Positions 17,744 to 26,572 of a stretch of DNA of 64,000 bases are shown piece by piece (within the stretch, counting starts at the first letter, position 1; each line of letters opens with the position of its first letter). The stretch is from Selenobaculum gibii (lineage in GTDB: Bacteria > Bacillota > Negativicutes > ICN-92133): positions 2,147,501 to 2,211,500 of the forward strand of contig NZ_CP120678.1 of the NCBI RefSeq assembly GCF_030273445.1, written 5' to 3'. A program made the translations under genes and the position numbers. A model generated the notes under the pieces. The model was not told the DNA's origin. It worked only from the letters and a program-made list of their open reading frames with translations, and did not search any database.

Positions 17744-17790
17744 TTTCTATATTTATATAAAACAATCCTTTTATTTTACCAAAATATTTC
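17744..17790. repeat. Direct repeat at a cargo boundary, copy 1
   Basis: TTTCTATATTTATA followed by a CCAAAATATTTC end closely resembles 21834-21879. Each copy lies upstream of a minus-strand defence gene (HNH here, the ABC-3C operon there). By eye about four in five bases agree. Confidence 0.5.
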
Positions 17791-17808
17791 TTTTTTCCAT
17801 ATAAGAAA

Positions 17809-17836
17809 GGCGCTAAGACCAAATAGTCTTAACGCC
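17809..17836 (-). terminator. Hairpin next to the att site
   Basis: GGCGCTAAGAC pairs with GTCTTAACGCC. The hairpin is followed by TTCTATAT and the copied ssrA terminator, the same order as at 32936-33008. Confidence 0.6.
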
Positions 17837-17876
17837 TGATTCTATATCCAAAACGATTTCCCAAATCGCATTATTT

Positions 17877-17890
17877 CTGGTGGAGACGAC
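17877..17890. repeat. att repeat (ssrA 3' end copy)
   Basis: CTGGTGGAGACGA repeats the 3' end of ssrA. The preceding bases, CGATTTCCCAAATCGCAT, copy the ssrA terminator as well. This marks the boundary between the serine-recombinase element and the next unit. Confidence 0.8.
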
Positions 17891-18086
17891 TCTCAACCGA
17901 CCTTAATGCGATTCTAGAAAGCAAAAAATTGAAATTACTTCATGATACTTTATCATATCACTCTTTTCTCTATTTTAGAATATATACATAACACATATCT
18001 ATGTTTTGTATTATTTAAGATACTCCAATTTATCATTATATCTAGTTAATTATTATATTTTAAACTCTTTATATAATAATTTTAGA

Positions 18087-19988
18087 TTATTCTTGAAGAA
18101 TCTTTTCATTTTTATCAATATCAATTAATCCTTTTAATTTTTCACCTGGATTTACTCTGTGAAAAATTAATTCTATATGTTCACTATTTATTTTAGGTGG
18201 AGTGTTATCAATGATAAAAATCTGATTATTCTCTGCTAACTTTATCAAATAATTATATATTTCTTGATACGTTTTGGGATCGATACTCTCTTTATCAGCT
18301 TTGTCTGTTCCAATATTATTACTCAGCGTATCAAGCATTAACAACCCTGGATGACAATTATTATCCTCCTCTTGATTTAATTCTAATATTGCTCCAAGGT
18401 AAGCAATTTGCATACATAATAATAAACACCCACTGCTGTGTTTCATCACACTAGCACCACTATAATATGGCAAATAATTCTCTTTATCTATATAACATCG
18501 TTCTTCATTAATATCTGTAAAATTAAACTGCTTCATCAGCATCCTATATTTGTAATTCAATCTGTTTAATATTAGTTCTTGCCTAACAGTTAACTTCTTT
18601 AAATCATTTTTTTTACTTTTTAATTTGCCTAATTTATCTTGTAACCTATTTAAATTAACTAAGTTATTATTTAATTCATTATGTATATCTACCAACGAAT
18701 TAATTTTATTTTTTTCTGTTGTAAGGTCTCTTATTATAGAATTAATTGATTCAATCTCTGACAAAAAAGGAACCTCTATATTCTTTTTATAAGTATCAAG
18801 CGCATGTAAATAAACTTGTTTTTTTTCATGCACTGCACTAAGTTCAGAATCAAACTGATTGATTTTTCTCTCTTCATTTTCCGAAAGAATTTTTAATGTT
18901 TCTATTTTATTTTTAAGTTTTTCAAGAACATTTTCTATATCTTCACATTGTTCTTCTTTATCCTGTAGTACTGATACAAAAGAATTACATAATGGACACT
19001 TTTCTTTATGATCAACTATTTTAATCTTTTTCATAGCTTCTACAGTTGCTTCTAATTTCACATTCTCATCATTATATTCCTCCAATAAAATTTCTTTATT
19101 CTTAATTGAAAGAATCACATTACTCTTTTCTTTTTCGATTTGCATTATTTTAACATTTATATTATTAATATCTTCCATTAATCGGTAATGAAGGTCTGTC
19201 TTTTCACTTTTATTATTTTCCAAAATAGCTTTTTTCTGCAATTTTAATTCGCCAATTTTTTTATCCAGTTTATCTCTGTCATTGTATAATTCACCAATAA
19301 TTATAGAGTCGCGATTATTAAGATAATCATTTAATCCATTATTAAGACCTTCTAATCTATTACATTCATTTTGTTTAATTTGAATTTCTTTTTCTATTTC
19401 TTCAATATCAGGAATAATTAGATCATTAATAATTTTAAATACTTCTTTATTTTTCCCACTTATAAATGGATTATTATTTTCTAAAAATTGATTAGTTCCT
19501 AATTCATTTTGTTCAATATAAATATACCTCATTAAATCTCGAAAAGATATTTTTTCAGGAGCCAAGTCTTTACTACCAGATTTTTTTCTTAAAATACTAT
19601 GAAAATTTATACTTAATTCATCTACTAAAAAGTCTAAAAGTTCATCTAACTTTTTCTTCCATGGAGAATATTCTTTATGTTCTTCATATGATGATAAGTA
19701 GACGTCTATATTATTTTTATTATTTTTCAACTGTCTACTTAACGTATATATTTTCTTATTTATAAAAATCTCTAAAAATACAATATCACAATACTCTTCC
19801 AATTCTGCCTGAACCGTCAAATTAATAGATTCACTTTTACTACCCAAGCAATATTCAATCAGCTTTAAAAAAAGTGATTTACCTGAAAAGCCATCGCCCT
19901 TAATAATTATTAATGATTTATCAATTATTAAACTTCTCTTATATTTTTCGCCTTCTAATACTAACTTAGAAATCCTTAAACTTCTCAT
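18087..19988 (-). CDS. ABC-3C system ATPase (SMC/Rad50-like)
   Basis: This 633-residue ATPase has a Walker A at residues 31-38 (GDGFSGKS), two long coiled-coil arms at about 190-310 and 345-480 joined by a zinc-hook-like CPLC, and a C-terminal SSGCLLLCMQ signature with a Walker B in GLLMLDT. This is the Rad50-like ABC layout used in ABC three-component (ABC-3C) immune systems, where the ATPase senses a trigger and licenses an effector. Its start overlaps the end of the middle-component gene by 4 bases. The three genes form one operon transcribed leftwards. Confidence 0.8.
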   Translation of the reverse strand: MRSLRISKLVLEGEKYKRSLIIDKSLIIIKGDGFSGKSLFLKLIEYCLGSKSESINLTVQAELEEYCDIVFLEIFINKKIYTLSRQLKNNKNNIDVYLSSYEEHKEYSPWKKKLDELLDFLVDELSINFHSILRKKSGSKDLAPEKISFRDLMRYIYIEQNELGTNQFLENNNPFISGKNKEVFKIINDLIIPDIEEIEKEIQIKQNECNRLEGLNNGLNDYLNNRDSIIIGELYNDRDKLDKKIGELKLQKKAILENNKSEKTDLHYRLMEDINNINVKIMQIEKEKSNVILSIKNKEILLEEYNDENVKLEATVEAMKKIKIVDHKEKCPLCNSFVSVLQDKEEQCEDIENVLEKLKNKIETLKILSENEERKINQFDSELSAVHEKKQVYLHALDTYKKNIEVPFLSEIESINSIIRDLTTEKNKINSLVDIHNELNNNLVNLNRLQDKLGKLKSKKNDLKKLTVRQELILNRLNYKYRMLMKQFNFTDINEERCYIDKENYLPYYSGASVMKHSSGCLLLCMQIAYLGAILELNQEEDNNCHPGLLMLDTLSNNIGTDKADKESIDPKTYQEIYNYLIKLAENNQIFIIDNTPPKINSEHIELIFHRVNPGEKLKGLIDIDKNEKILQE

Positions 19989-20443
19989 TTATTTTCCAAA
20001 ACTCCCTTTTCATTTCTTAAACTATAAGGCATAAATTTTTTCAAATAATTTATTTTCTTTATTTGCTGATCAAAATATATGTTTTCTAATTCATTAACTA
20101 ATTTAATTCCTGCATCCAAAATTTTAAAGTACATCGAATTCTTTTTATCTAATTTATCTATTTCAATCCAGACTAGCCCTTGATTAACTAAAATCCGTAT
20201 ATCTATTTTTAATTTTTGATCATAATTTAAATAATTATTTTGAAGAAACATTTTATCTAAATTAAATTCTTTATTTTTTAGTTTTACAGAATTCAAAAGG
20301 GTAAGCCAATACAAAAGCTCTTCATAATTAATTCCTTTTTTTCTTCTTTTAAATATATACAAAACACATAAAATATCTATATATTCTAGATATTTATTTT
20401 CAAACAAAAGCTTTATTGATATAGGTAGAGTATTATTTGTCAA
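19985..20443 (-). CDS. ABC-3C middle component
   Basis: This helical protein of about 152 residues sits between the SIR2 effector and the ATPase. A winged-helix-like region (YEELLYWLTLLNSVKLKNKE ... LVNQGLVWIEID) matches what is expected of middle components in ABC-3C systems. I chose TTG at 20443, six bases after GGGGGGAG; it overlaps the stop codon of the SIR2 gene, giving coupled translation. A longer frame from 20494 would lie inside the SIR2 gene. Identification rests mainly on gene order. Confidence 0.65.
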   Translation of the reverse strand: MTNNTLPISIKLLFENKYLEYIDILCVLYIFKRRKKGINYEELLYWLTLLNSVKLKNKEFNLDKMFLQNNYLNYDQKLKIDIRILVNQGLVWIEIDKLDKKNSMYFKILDAGIKLVNELENIYFDQQIKKINYLKKFMPYSLRNEKGVLENK

Positions 20444-21755
20444 AACGTTTCTCCCCCCACCAAACTGGTTGTTGTGATTTCTCATCATCAGCAACTAAAT
20501 GTATAAACCCCTTTTTATTCGCTTCATTGGGCATATTTTTATCTAAAAATTTTTCAACATGATTAAAATTTAATATACTTAATGCATTATGTACACTTTG
20601 CAAAAATTCATCGCTATTTTTATGACCTTCATACACTTGAATTAATAAATCTTTATATTTTAAATAACAGAAATGTAACATATGTGTTATTATTTTTTCA
20701 TTATTTTTAATTCCTGATTTTTTTAGCCATCTAATATATTGCTCTGCTGTAAAAAAACAATCTTTACTATAATCAATTTTATTTTCTTTAATATTTTCAA
20801 GCCTTAATTTTTGACAAAACAAATTTTTTTCTAATTCTCGTTTTTTCTCCAAATTAGGTAATACTTCTATTAACTCATCCATAAAATCATCAACTAAATC
20901 CTGTTTTTTAGTATCATTTTTTAATTCAGAAATTTCAAGTAAAATTTTTCTTATTTCTTCTACATGCGAAGAATCGTGACTATCATAAGATATCGTTTCC
21001 AGATTAAAATTACTTTTCAAAAAAACTATTTGTTCCGCAGTAGGGCGATCCAATACAATATAATGTTTTACTTTAAAAGCTTCATAATTCTCCTTGATAA
21101 TCTTTTGTATAAATATATCATTAAAAGAAAAACCAATAAATAAAAATGTCTTAGTATTTGTAAATGTAGAAAATAAGATTTTATATTTATCATCATTATA
21201 TAATTCCATATATTTATCATGACTAAGAACGATGCTACTAGAGTCTGAAATATGACCATGCAGATGAAATATTCTTTTTTCACTCTTTGAATTCACAATG
21301 TTTTGTATATTAGAATTAATATCTTTTAAATTAATTGGAATAAAATTAGACATCAAAAATTCGCTTAAAATATGATCATAATTAGTCGTGATATACGAAG
21401 TAAAACTCATTTTAGATAAATCTGAATAATTATGGTTAGATTTATCAACATCAAGATTAATACTTGCATTTACAGTACGTGCAACATATTGTTGAATATC
21501 CTCGTCTGACCGATTTAAATAGTTCTTAATTAACCTTACAGCTTCCCAATAATCATATTTTTCCAGATTATGTTCCACCATCTCTAATAATGGCAATTCG
21601 ATTTCTTTTATACCCATCTCTATTGCACAGTTTCTAATTAAATTCCCCCAATCTGGGACACTAAATGGTATGGATAATCCTGCTCCTATAAATGGAACTA
21701 AGTAACCATCCTCATATATATCTTTTAATTCATTTATAAAAGTTTTATTACTCAT
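20433..21755 (-). CDS. SIR2-domain effector of an ABC-3C system
   Basis: Residues 1-270 form a SIR2 domain: the NAD-binding LVPFIGAGLSIPFSVPDWG, SYITTNYDHIL, the catalytic His region IFHLHGHISD, and FLFIGFSFND. In phage defence such SIR2 domains hydrolyse NAD+ and starve the infected cell. Residues 280-440 are a helical C-terminal region that in ABC-3C effectors couples to the middle component. It is the first gene of the operon, followed by the middle component and the ATPase, a complete ABC-3C set as predicted by comparative genomics (Burroughs and Aravind). A GAGG-containing box lies about ten bases before the ATG. Confidence 0.82.
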   Translation of the reverse strand: MSNKTFINELKDIYEDGYLVPFIGAGLSIPFSVPDWGNLIRNCAIEMGIKEIELPLLEMVEHNLEKYDYWEAVRLIKNYLNRSDEDIQQYVARTVNASINLDVDKSNHNYSDLSKMSFTSYITTNYDHILSEFLMSNFIPINLKDINSNIQNIVNSKSEKRIFHLHGHISDSSSIVLSHDKYMELYNDDKYKILFSTFTNTKTFLFIGFSFNDIFIQKIIKENYEAFKVKHYIVLDRPTAEQIVFLKSNFNLETISYDSHDSSHVEEIRKILLEISELKNDTKKQDLVDDFMDELIEVLPNLEKKRELEKNLFCQKLRLENIKENKIDYSKDCFFTAEQYIRWLKKSGIKNNEKIITHMLHFCYLKYKDLLIQVYEGHKNSDEFLQSVHNALSILNFNHVEKFLDKNMPNEANKKGFIHLVADDEKSQQPVWWGEKRFDK

Positions 21756-21833
21756 ACTGCACTTTCCCTCTTTGTAACATTAATCGTATTACTTTCTCTA
21801 ATTTTAACATACATCATTTTATCTAACTTTATT

Positions 21834-21879
21834 TTTCTATATTTATACAAATAAACCCTTTATCCTATCAAAATATTTC
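21834..21879. repeat. Direct repeat at a cargo boundary, copy 2
   Basis: Partner of 17744-17790. Its right half is also one arm of the 22-bp inverted repeat at 21857-21908. Confidence 0.5.
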
Positions 21880-21908
21880 CGCAAAAAAATATTTTGATAG
21901 GATAAAGG
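21857..21908. terminator. Perfect 22-bp inverted repeat upstream of the ABC-3C operon
   Basis: CCTTTATCCTATCAAAATAT starts the left arm (21857-21878); its complement lies at 21887-21908 with an 8-base loop. It lies between serine recombinase 1 and the SIR2 gene, so it could stop readthrough into the defence operon. It could also be a boundary palindrome of the inserted cargo. Confidence 0.6.
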
Positions 21909-21985
21909 CTATATCAAAAATCTGCTTTCCCCGATAAAATTACACTTCACTTCCAATAATATTGCATTATCGGAATCTATAATAA

Positions 21986-22019
21986 AAGGCAGATACTCAA
22001 ATTCAAGAATATCTGCCTT
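21986..22019 (-). terminator. Terminator of serine recombinase 1
   Basis: AAGGCAGATA pairs with TATCTGCCTT; on the minus strand the stem is followed by TTTATTATAG. It begins 12 bases after the recombinase stop codon. A close copy lies beside the recombinase remnant at about 13992-14026. Confidence 0.8.
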
Positions 22020-22030
22020 CATATTATAAG

Positions 22031-23560
22031 TTATGCACATTTATTTTCTTCATTAAATATAATCTCAATATCTTCATTGTCCACTATCACCTTTTTGATG
22101 TATGAAGATAAGTAATTTTTTACCTTTTGGGTATTGTTAGCTTTTACATATTCGTTTAATCCTTGAATTGCTTCTTGTACCTGTTCTTGGGTAAATCTTC
22201 TTTGTTGCATTTCTTCCATTACTTGTATTTTCTCTTTAAATTCAGCTTGTTCTGCGGATAGTTCTTCGATTTGATTTGTTATTCTACTTATCATGCTATC
22301 AGATTTTGAATATTTTAAACTTCTGTAAAGGTTTTCTTCTTGCTGTTTTTGCTCTTTTAAGGCTTCCTTATACCTTTTGATTTTATGAAGCATGTCTTCA
22401 TCATTCTCGATTATGTGATTTATCAATTCAGTAATTTGCTCAATATTTGCATTTTGAAAGATTGACTTATGTAATAGCTCTAAAACAAAATCTTCAAGTA
22501 TAAACCGATTAACTGGTTTTACATCACAGGCTTTTACTTTTTTATTTGGACATCTGTAATGAGAACGTATTATAGATTTATTCTTAGAATCACGGTTCAC
22601 ATCTCCATGTAACATAGCTCCACAATTTCTGCATTGAATCATTCCCCTTAATATGTAATTATTTTTACTTTCTCTAGCTTTCCTTGATTTTAATTTTATA
22701 CGTTCTTGAACTCTAGCAAACATTTCTTTATCTATTATGGCAGGATGATTATCATGCACCCTTATAATGTCTTCATCATCTTTATATTTATGGGAATTGT
22801 TTTTTCCATTTGGATCTCTTGGATATGCTTTATTATAGCAGTATGTACCTTGATATTTTTCGTTTATTAATATGTCATGGATAGAATTTTTCTTGAATTT
22901 TAATTTTCTCTTTGTAAGATATCCCATTTCGTTAAGCCTTGCTGCTATATTTCCGTAACCATATCCATCATCATACATTTCAAATATTTTTCTAACAGCT
23001 TCCGCTTCTGTAACGTCAATTATTAATTTTTGTTCTTCATCTAACATATAGCCAAGTGGCGGAACTCCTCCACAATGCAAACCATCTCTAGCATTACTTT
23101 TTAAACCGTCAAAGCTTCTATCTCCAATCACCCCACGTTCGTATTCATTTACCGCATATTGTATATTTTTGTGAAATATTCCGGCTGTTGTTTCTGCCAT
23201 TTTTTCAGTTGCACTAATAAAACGTTTTTTATTTTCCAAAAGAATAGCTTCAAGAACTTTCATATCGTGAACATTACGACCTGCTCTATCGTAGCGATAA
23301 ACAATCAACGCATCAAAATCTAATAGATTATTTTTTATTTCATCTAACATTTTCAAATAATTTGTACGTTTTCCAGTTCCACCGCCACTTTTTGCTTCAT
23401 CTGCAAATGTTGCAACTATTTCATAACCATTCTTCTTACAGTATTCTCTGATTCCTTCGATTTGTATTTCTATACTTATTGGATTTTGATGATCTGATGA
23501 ATATCTTGCATATGCGATTACTTTTTTTATTGTTTCTGTCCTAGAAAAATATACAGCCAT
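22031..23560 (-). CDS. Large serine recombinase 1
   Basis: This site-specific integrase is of the resolvase/invertase superfamily. The N-terminal catalytic domain has the nucleophile Ser in YARYSSDHQ and the Arg-rich VYRYDRAGRN. A recombinase domain follows (GGVPPLGYMLDEEQ ... LINEKYQGTYCYN), then a zinc ribbon (CRNCGAML ... CPNKKVKACD) and a coiled coil at about 390-470. I chose ATG 23560 (509 residues) because AAGGAG lies 8 bases before it; a GTG at 23569 touches the box. Such enzymes integrate and excise elements between short att sites. The adjacent remnant at 14038 shows that a second element with the same enzyme once lay next door. Confidence 0.93.
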   Translation of the reverse strand: MAVYFSRTETIKKVIAYARYSSDHQNPISIEIQIEGIREYCKKNGYEIVATFADEAKSGGGTGKRTNYLKMLDEIKNNLLDFDALIVYRYDRAGRNVHDMKVLEAILLENKKRFISATEKMAETTAGIFHKNIQYAVNEYERGVIGDRSFDGLKSNARDGLHCGGVPPLGYMLDEEQKLIIDVTEAEAVRKIFEMYDDGYGYGNIAARLNEMGYLTKRKLKFKKNSIHDILINEKYQGTYCYNKAYPRDPNGKNNSHKYKDDEDIIRVHDNHPAIIDKEMFARVQERIKLKSRKARESKNNYILRGMIQCRNCGAMLHGDVNRDSKNKSIIRSHYRCPNKKVKACDVKPVNRFILEDFVLELLHKSIFQNANIEQITELINHIIENDEDMLHKIKRYKEALKEQKQQEENLYRSLKYSKSDSMISRITNQIEELSAEQAEFKEKIQVMEEMQQRRFTQEQVQEAIQGLNEYVKANNTQKVKNYLSSYIKKVIVDNEDIEIIFNEENKCA

Positions 23561-23758
23561 ATCTCTCACTCCTTGTGTTAAGTAGGTGGAGATATCTCAC
23601 AAAAGCATACCTCCACACGTACTATCAACTAAATTTTCTTTGCAGTATTTCAACTAATAAGGCTAAAAGAACGGTATTTAAAGAATTTTCGAGTTTATTG
23701 TCGAAATTTTCAAAATTATCTTTCGTTAACTTTATACGTCTAAGTTTAATATTATACA

Positions 23759-24184
23759 TCAGTCATCCTCCCTTTCCATATCAACAATCTGAATTATTGC
23801 GATAGGAGATTCGCCTGTTGTATCAACCTTAACACATGGGAAAGAAATACTTGTTCGATTACTATAATCCAAATTAAATGTCTCTGCCAACGATCTGACA
23901 AGCGGTTCGCTATATACTATCGGTCTTTTTTCTGAAACATTATAAGAAATTTTATTACTCAAATTTTCTCCTATTAGAAGCAATCCTCGTTTAGGAATAA
24001 CCATAAATTGTACTTTATCTGGGGAATTTAATTCAGTGTATAAATTTTCCGTAAAAGAAACTCTGTTTCCATTTCGGTTCTTCACTATAGAAATGCCAAG
24101 TAAACCTCTCCCTTTACTTGATTGAACTTTTGATACTTCTACTTCCATAGCTTCCTTACGTAAATTTTCTAAATTTAATTCCAT
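23759..24184 (-). CDS. Unknown protein, paralogue of the neighbouring 125-residue protein
   Basis: The 141-residue product has an N-terminal helix (MELNLENLRKEAMEVEVSKV) and a strand-rich body. The body aligns with the upstream neighbour: SPDKVQFMVIPKRGLLLIGENL here, SPKRIQLVVDNDNRYILVGK there, then a helix (LVRSLAETFNL versus VVKAILDAMHL). The pair therefore looks like an ancient duplication. An AAGGAG box precedes the ATG. It is the third gene of a DUF927-125aa-141aa operon, so it may work with replication or regulation of the element. No family is recognised. Confidence 0.65.
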   Translation of the reverse strand: MELNLENLRKEAMEVEVSKVQSSKGRGLLGISIVKNRNGNRVSFTENLYTELNSPDKVQFMVIPKRGLLLIGENLSNKISYNVSEKRPIVYSEPLVRSLAETFNLDYSNRTSISFPCVKVDTTGESPIAIIQIVDMEREDD

Positions 24185-24201
24185 AATAATAACACTCCTT
24201 A

Positions 24202-24579
24202 TTAATAATTAATTTTTATAGCTGAACAGTTTTTACCTTTTACTGGTACTACCTCAAAATCTGAAAAAGTTTTTATTTTTTCTTTGTTTTCTAAATGCAT
24301 AGCATCAAGAATTGCCTTAACCACACCATGTCCAAAAACAGCAACTTCATTTGCACAAATAATATCAAAATATGAAGAAGTCCCTAAATTTTTGCCTACT
24401 AAAATGTAGCGATTATCGTTATCTACAACGAGTTGAATTCGTTTTGGACTACCAATCGCCTTATATGCCAAGCGGGGTAAAACAATCTTAGAAATAATAT
24501 TATTCCTATATAGCTTGGCAGTCTCTACTTGTTTTTCTTTTTCTGGTTCGGGTTCTATTTCTATATCAACAATCCCCAT
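24202..24579 (-). CDS. Unknown protein of the DUF927 operon, paralogue of the 141-residue protein
   Basis: The 125-residue product has an acidic, proline-rich N-terminus (VDIEIEPEPEKEKQVET) and a strand-rich domain shared with its downstream neighbour. AGGAGG lies 9 bases before its ATG, within the last codons of the DUF927 gene, and the start is one base after that gene's stop, so translation is coupled. The shared fold has the look of a small DNA-binding or assembly domain, but I cannot name it. Confidence 0.65.
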   Translation of the reverse strand: MGIVDIEIEPEPEKEKQVETAKLYRNNIISKIVLPRLAYKAIGSPKRIQLVVDNDNRYILVGKNLGTSSYFDIICANEVAVFGHGVVKAILDAMHLENKEKIKTFSDFEVVPVKGKNCSAIKINY

Positions 24580-24580
24580 T

Positions 24581-26275
24581 TCAAGAAGCCTCCTCGCAAA
24601 AAAGATTATCTTCAGCTGCTACCGTTTTCTTGTCTTCATAGGTTGGATAGGATGAATCCTCTTTGGCAAACTGAATAATATACACTCTCGATCTAATACC
24701 ATTAATCGTACGTTTTGTGTCTAATCTACCTGGGTCAGAACCAATCAAAATTCCTTTCTCACGCCAAGCTTGCAATATGGTTTGAATTTTTGGAAATGTG
24801 CTTCTTTCAAAGACCTCCTGAAATTTTTTAGTTAATATGAGAACCTCAAGAACATTTTCCTTATTGTCTATTAATATTTTCCCAAAACTATTCACCCCAA
24901 AGCTACCATTAAAATGTGTATTTTTAGCATTGCGATACTGAGGAAGAATCTCATGATGAAACTGACTTTTCTTCTCGCTAATCCAGCTTTTAAAAAATTC
25001 TAACGCTTCGTCAGCTACATCAAAAGACCTTGTAATACTATCATGAATGGATATAATTTCCTTATCTATTGATTCTTCATTGACTTTTAAGCCAATGTTT
25101 GTATTCATAATAGATGCCGTTACTGATATTACAGCTAGTTTTTCTATAATACGGGATGATAGAGAGTTTCTTTTTCTAAGCTTATCTGATAAAGCATTGC
25201 GTCTAGTATGATATAATTGGATCATTTCGTCATCTTTTAAGCATATTAGAAAGTTTGCAAAAGGAATTACAGCATGCCCATAGTTTTGGGAAATCCCATC
25301 TACTATACGATTGGAATGTTCCGCAGAAGCAGTGAATTTCCTTTTTAATTCAAATAAACGACATCTTAAACCACCATGTTGTGCTGAGTTTTCAAGCATA
25401 GAGACTTCTGAGGTCATTACAACAGTCGTTCTCCATTCTCTTTGGTTACGTGCAATTAGATCTTTAGATAGTCTATTTTTTTCTGTTCCACCTTCAATCC
25501 TATAAATGAGATCCTCCCATCCAGTTCGATTATTCATCATCGCTTCGTCAAGCAGGACAGGAAATCCGCATTTATCACACATCAAGTTTATCAATGCATT
25601 ATGCGTAGCATCAAACGTATTTACTATCCCGTTTCTACCAATGCTTGGATTTCCGTATATACTAGCCATCAACTTTAAAGCAGTAGTCTTCCCCAATGAA
25701 GTATCGTTGTAAAAAAGAAATAACAAGTTACTAAACCCAATTAAAGAGGAAAGTCTCCCTACTACGATAGCCGAATACCCAATAGTTAAGGCAAATTCTA
25801 AAGCAGGATATCCTATAACCTCGTGATTTATGATATTTAACCACATTTCGTAAGTACCCCTTGGCAACAATTTTTCATTCTCAACATAAGTTGATGTTAC
25901 TTCCCCACCTATAGTTTTTGATGCTAGATACAATAAATGATCGTTGACCTTGTGAAAGCCAAGCTTATGGTGTTGATAATATTTAGGAGCACTTTCTTCT
26001 AAGTAGAACAAGTACTGTATTAACGCATTCGTATCCCAAGAATTTATACTAAGCCCTTTTCTCAGCAGTTCATTAATTATATCGATTTTTGTAAACCTGC
26101 CTCGTTCCATCGCAAATTCAACTTCTTCATTTTTTAAAATAAGTTTCAAATAAATTACTTTGTCATTAGAATGCAAATCACTAAGAACGTGTGAAATTTG
26201 CACCTCCTGACACACTTCTAGTTCTACTCCTTTTTCATTTAATTTGTACAGTTTACCGTTATGTAGATACAACAT
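24581..26275 (-). CDS. DUF927-domain replication-type ATPase
   Basis: This 564-residue protein belongs to the DUF927 family found in phages and integrative elements, usually beside primases or in place of a replicative helicase. Visible landmarks are YSAIVVGRLSSLIGFSNLLF, the P-loop-like DTSLGKTTALKLMASIYG, the acidic GFPVLLDEAMM (Walker B), and TTVVMTSEVSML followed by an Arg-rich sensor region. I chose ATG 26275, seven bases after GGGGGC; a TTG at 26296 precedes that box. It heads a three-gene operon divergent from the regulator at 26573. It probably unwinds or loads DNA during element replication. Confidence 0.75.
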   Translation of the reverse strand: MLYLHNGKLYKLNEKGVELEVCQEVQISHVLSDLHSNDKVIYLKLILKNEEVEFAMERGRFTKIDIINELLRKGLSINSWDTNALIQYLFYLEESAPKYYQHHKLGFHKVNDHLLYLASKTIGGEVTSTYVENEKLLPRGTYEMWLNIINHEVIGYPALEFALTIGYSAIVVGRLSSLIGFSNLLFLFYNDTSLGKTTALKLMASIYGNPSIGRNGIVNTFDATHNALINLMCDKCGFPVLLDEAMMNNRTGWEDLIYRIEGGTEKNRLSKDLIARNQREWRTTVVMTSEVSMLENSAQHGGLRCRLFELKRKFTASAEHSNRIVDGISQNYGHAVIPFANFLICLKDDEMIQLYHTRRNALSDKLRKRNSLSSRIIEKLAVISVTASIMNTNIGLKVNEESIDKEIISIHDSITRSFDVADEALEFFKSWISEKKSQFHHEILPQYRNAKNTHFNGSFGVNSFGKILIDNKENVLEVLILTKKFQEVFERSTFPKIQTILQAWREKGILIGSDPGRLDTKRTINGIRSRVYIIQFAKEDSSYPTYEDKKTVAAEDNLFCEEAS

Positions 26276-26572
26276 TAAGATAGCCCCCTTAAACAAATTA
26301 GCTTTATTGCTTACTGATATAATAAGCTAAGAATCACTTTTTGTTAAATAACATTATTGGAAACTTTATATCTTTTTATCATTTTTTATTGACAATTTCT
26401 TTATTAAATTTGTATAATATTCATGTTTTAGGAATGTATAATCATTTTCTCTTAGGACTTCCTTTACCAAACGACTTTCCCGATTTAACCTATGGAAAAC
26501 CATTACATTACCCTATTTTGAGCAATTATTCATGAAACTTTTTAACTTTCAACTATTTTTTTAGGAGGATTT
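26276..26572. promoter_or_regulatory. Divergent control region of the replication operon and its regulator
   Basis: This region lies between the leftward DUF927 operon and the rightward winged-helix gene. TTGACA (26389-26394) and TATAAT (26412-26417) are 17 bases apart, a consensus-like promoter on the plus strand for the regulator. The short plus-strand frame here has no ribosome binding site and is not called. Confidence 0.55.

Larger units (their letters stand above)
17591..18086. other. Junction between two island units
   Basis: This spacer holds the HNH gene promoter region, a copy of a 47-bp direct repeat (17744-17790), a terminator hairpin (17809-17836), a copy of the ssrA terminator and the att core at 17877. 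The rest is AT-rich with no gene. Confidence 0.65.

Noticed and set aside
23581-23618. GGTGGAGA...CTCCAC near the recombinase 1 start as a possible attP
   Set aside because: It resembles the ssrA-end core over only about 8 bases and is better read as a small inverted repeat.
23575-23805. 76-codon plus-strand open frame upstream of recombinase 1
   Set aside because: It overlaps the end of the 141-residue gene and lacks a ribosome binding site; the composition looks random.
26341-26535. 64-codon plus-strand open frame in the divergent control region
   Set aside because: It covers the likely promoter of the regulator gene and has no ribosome binding site.
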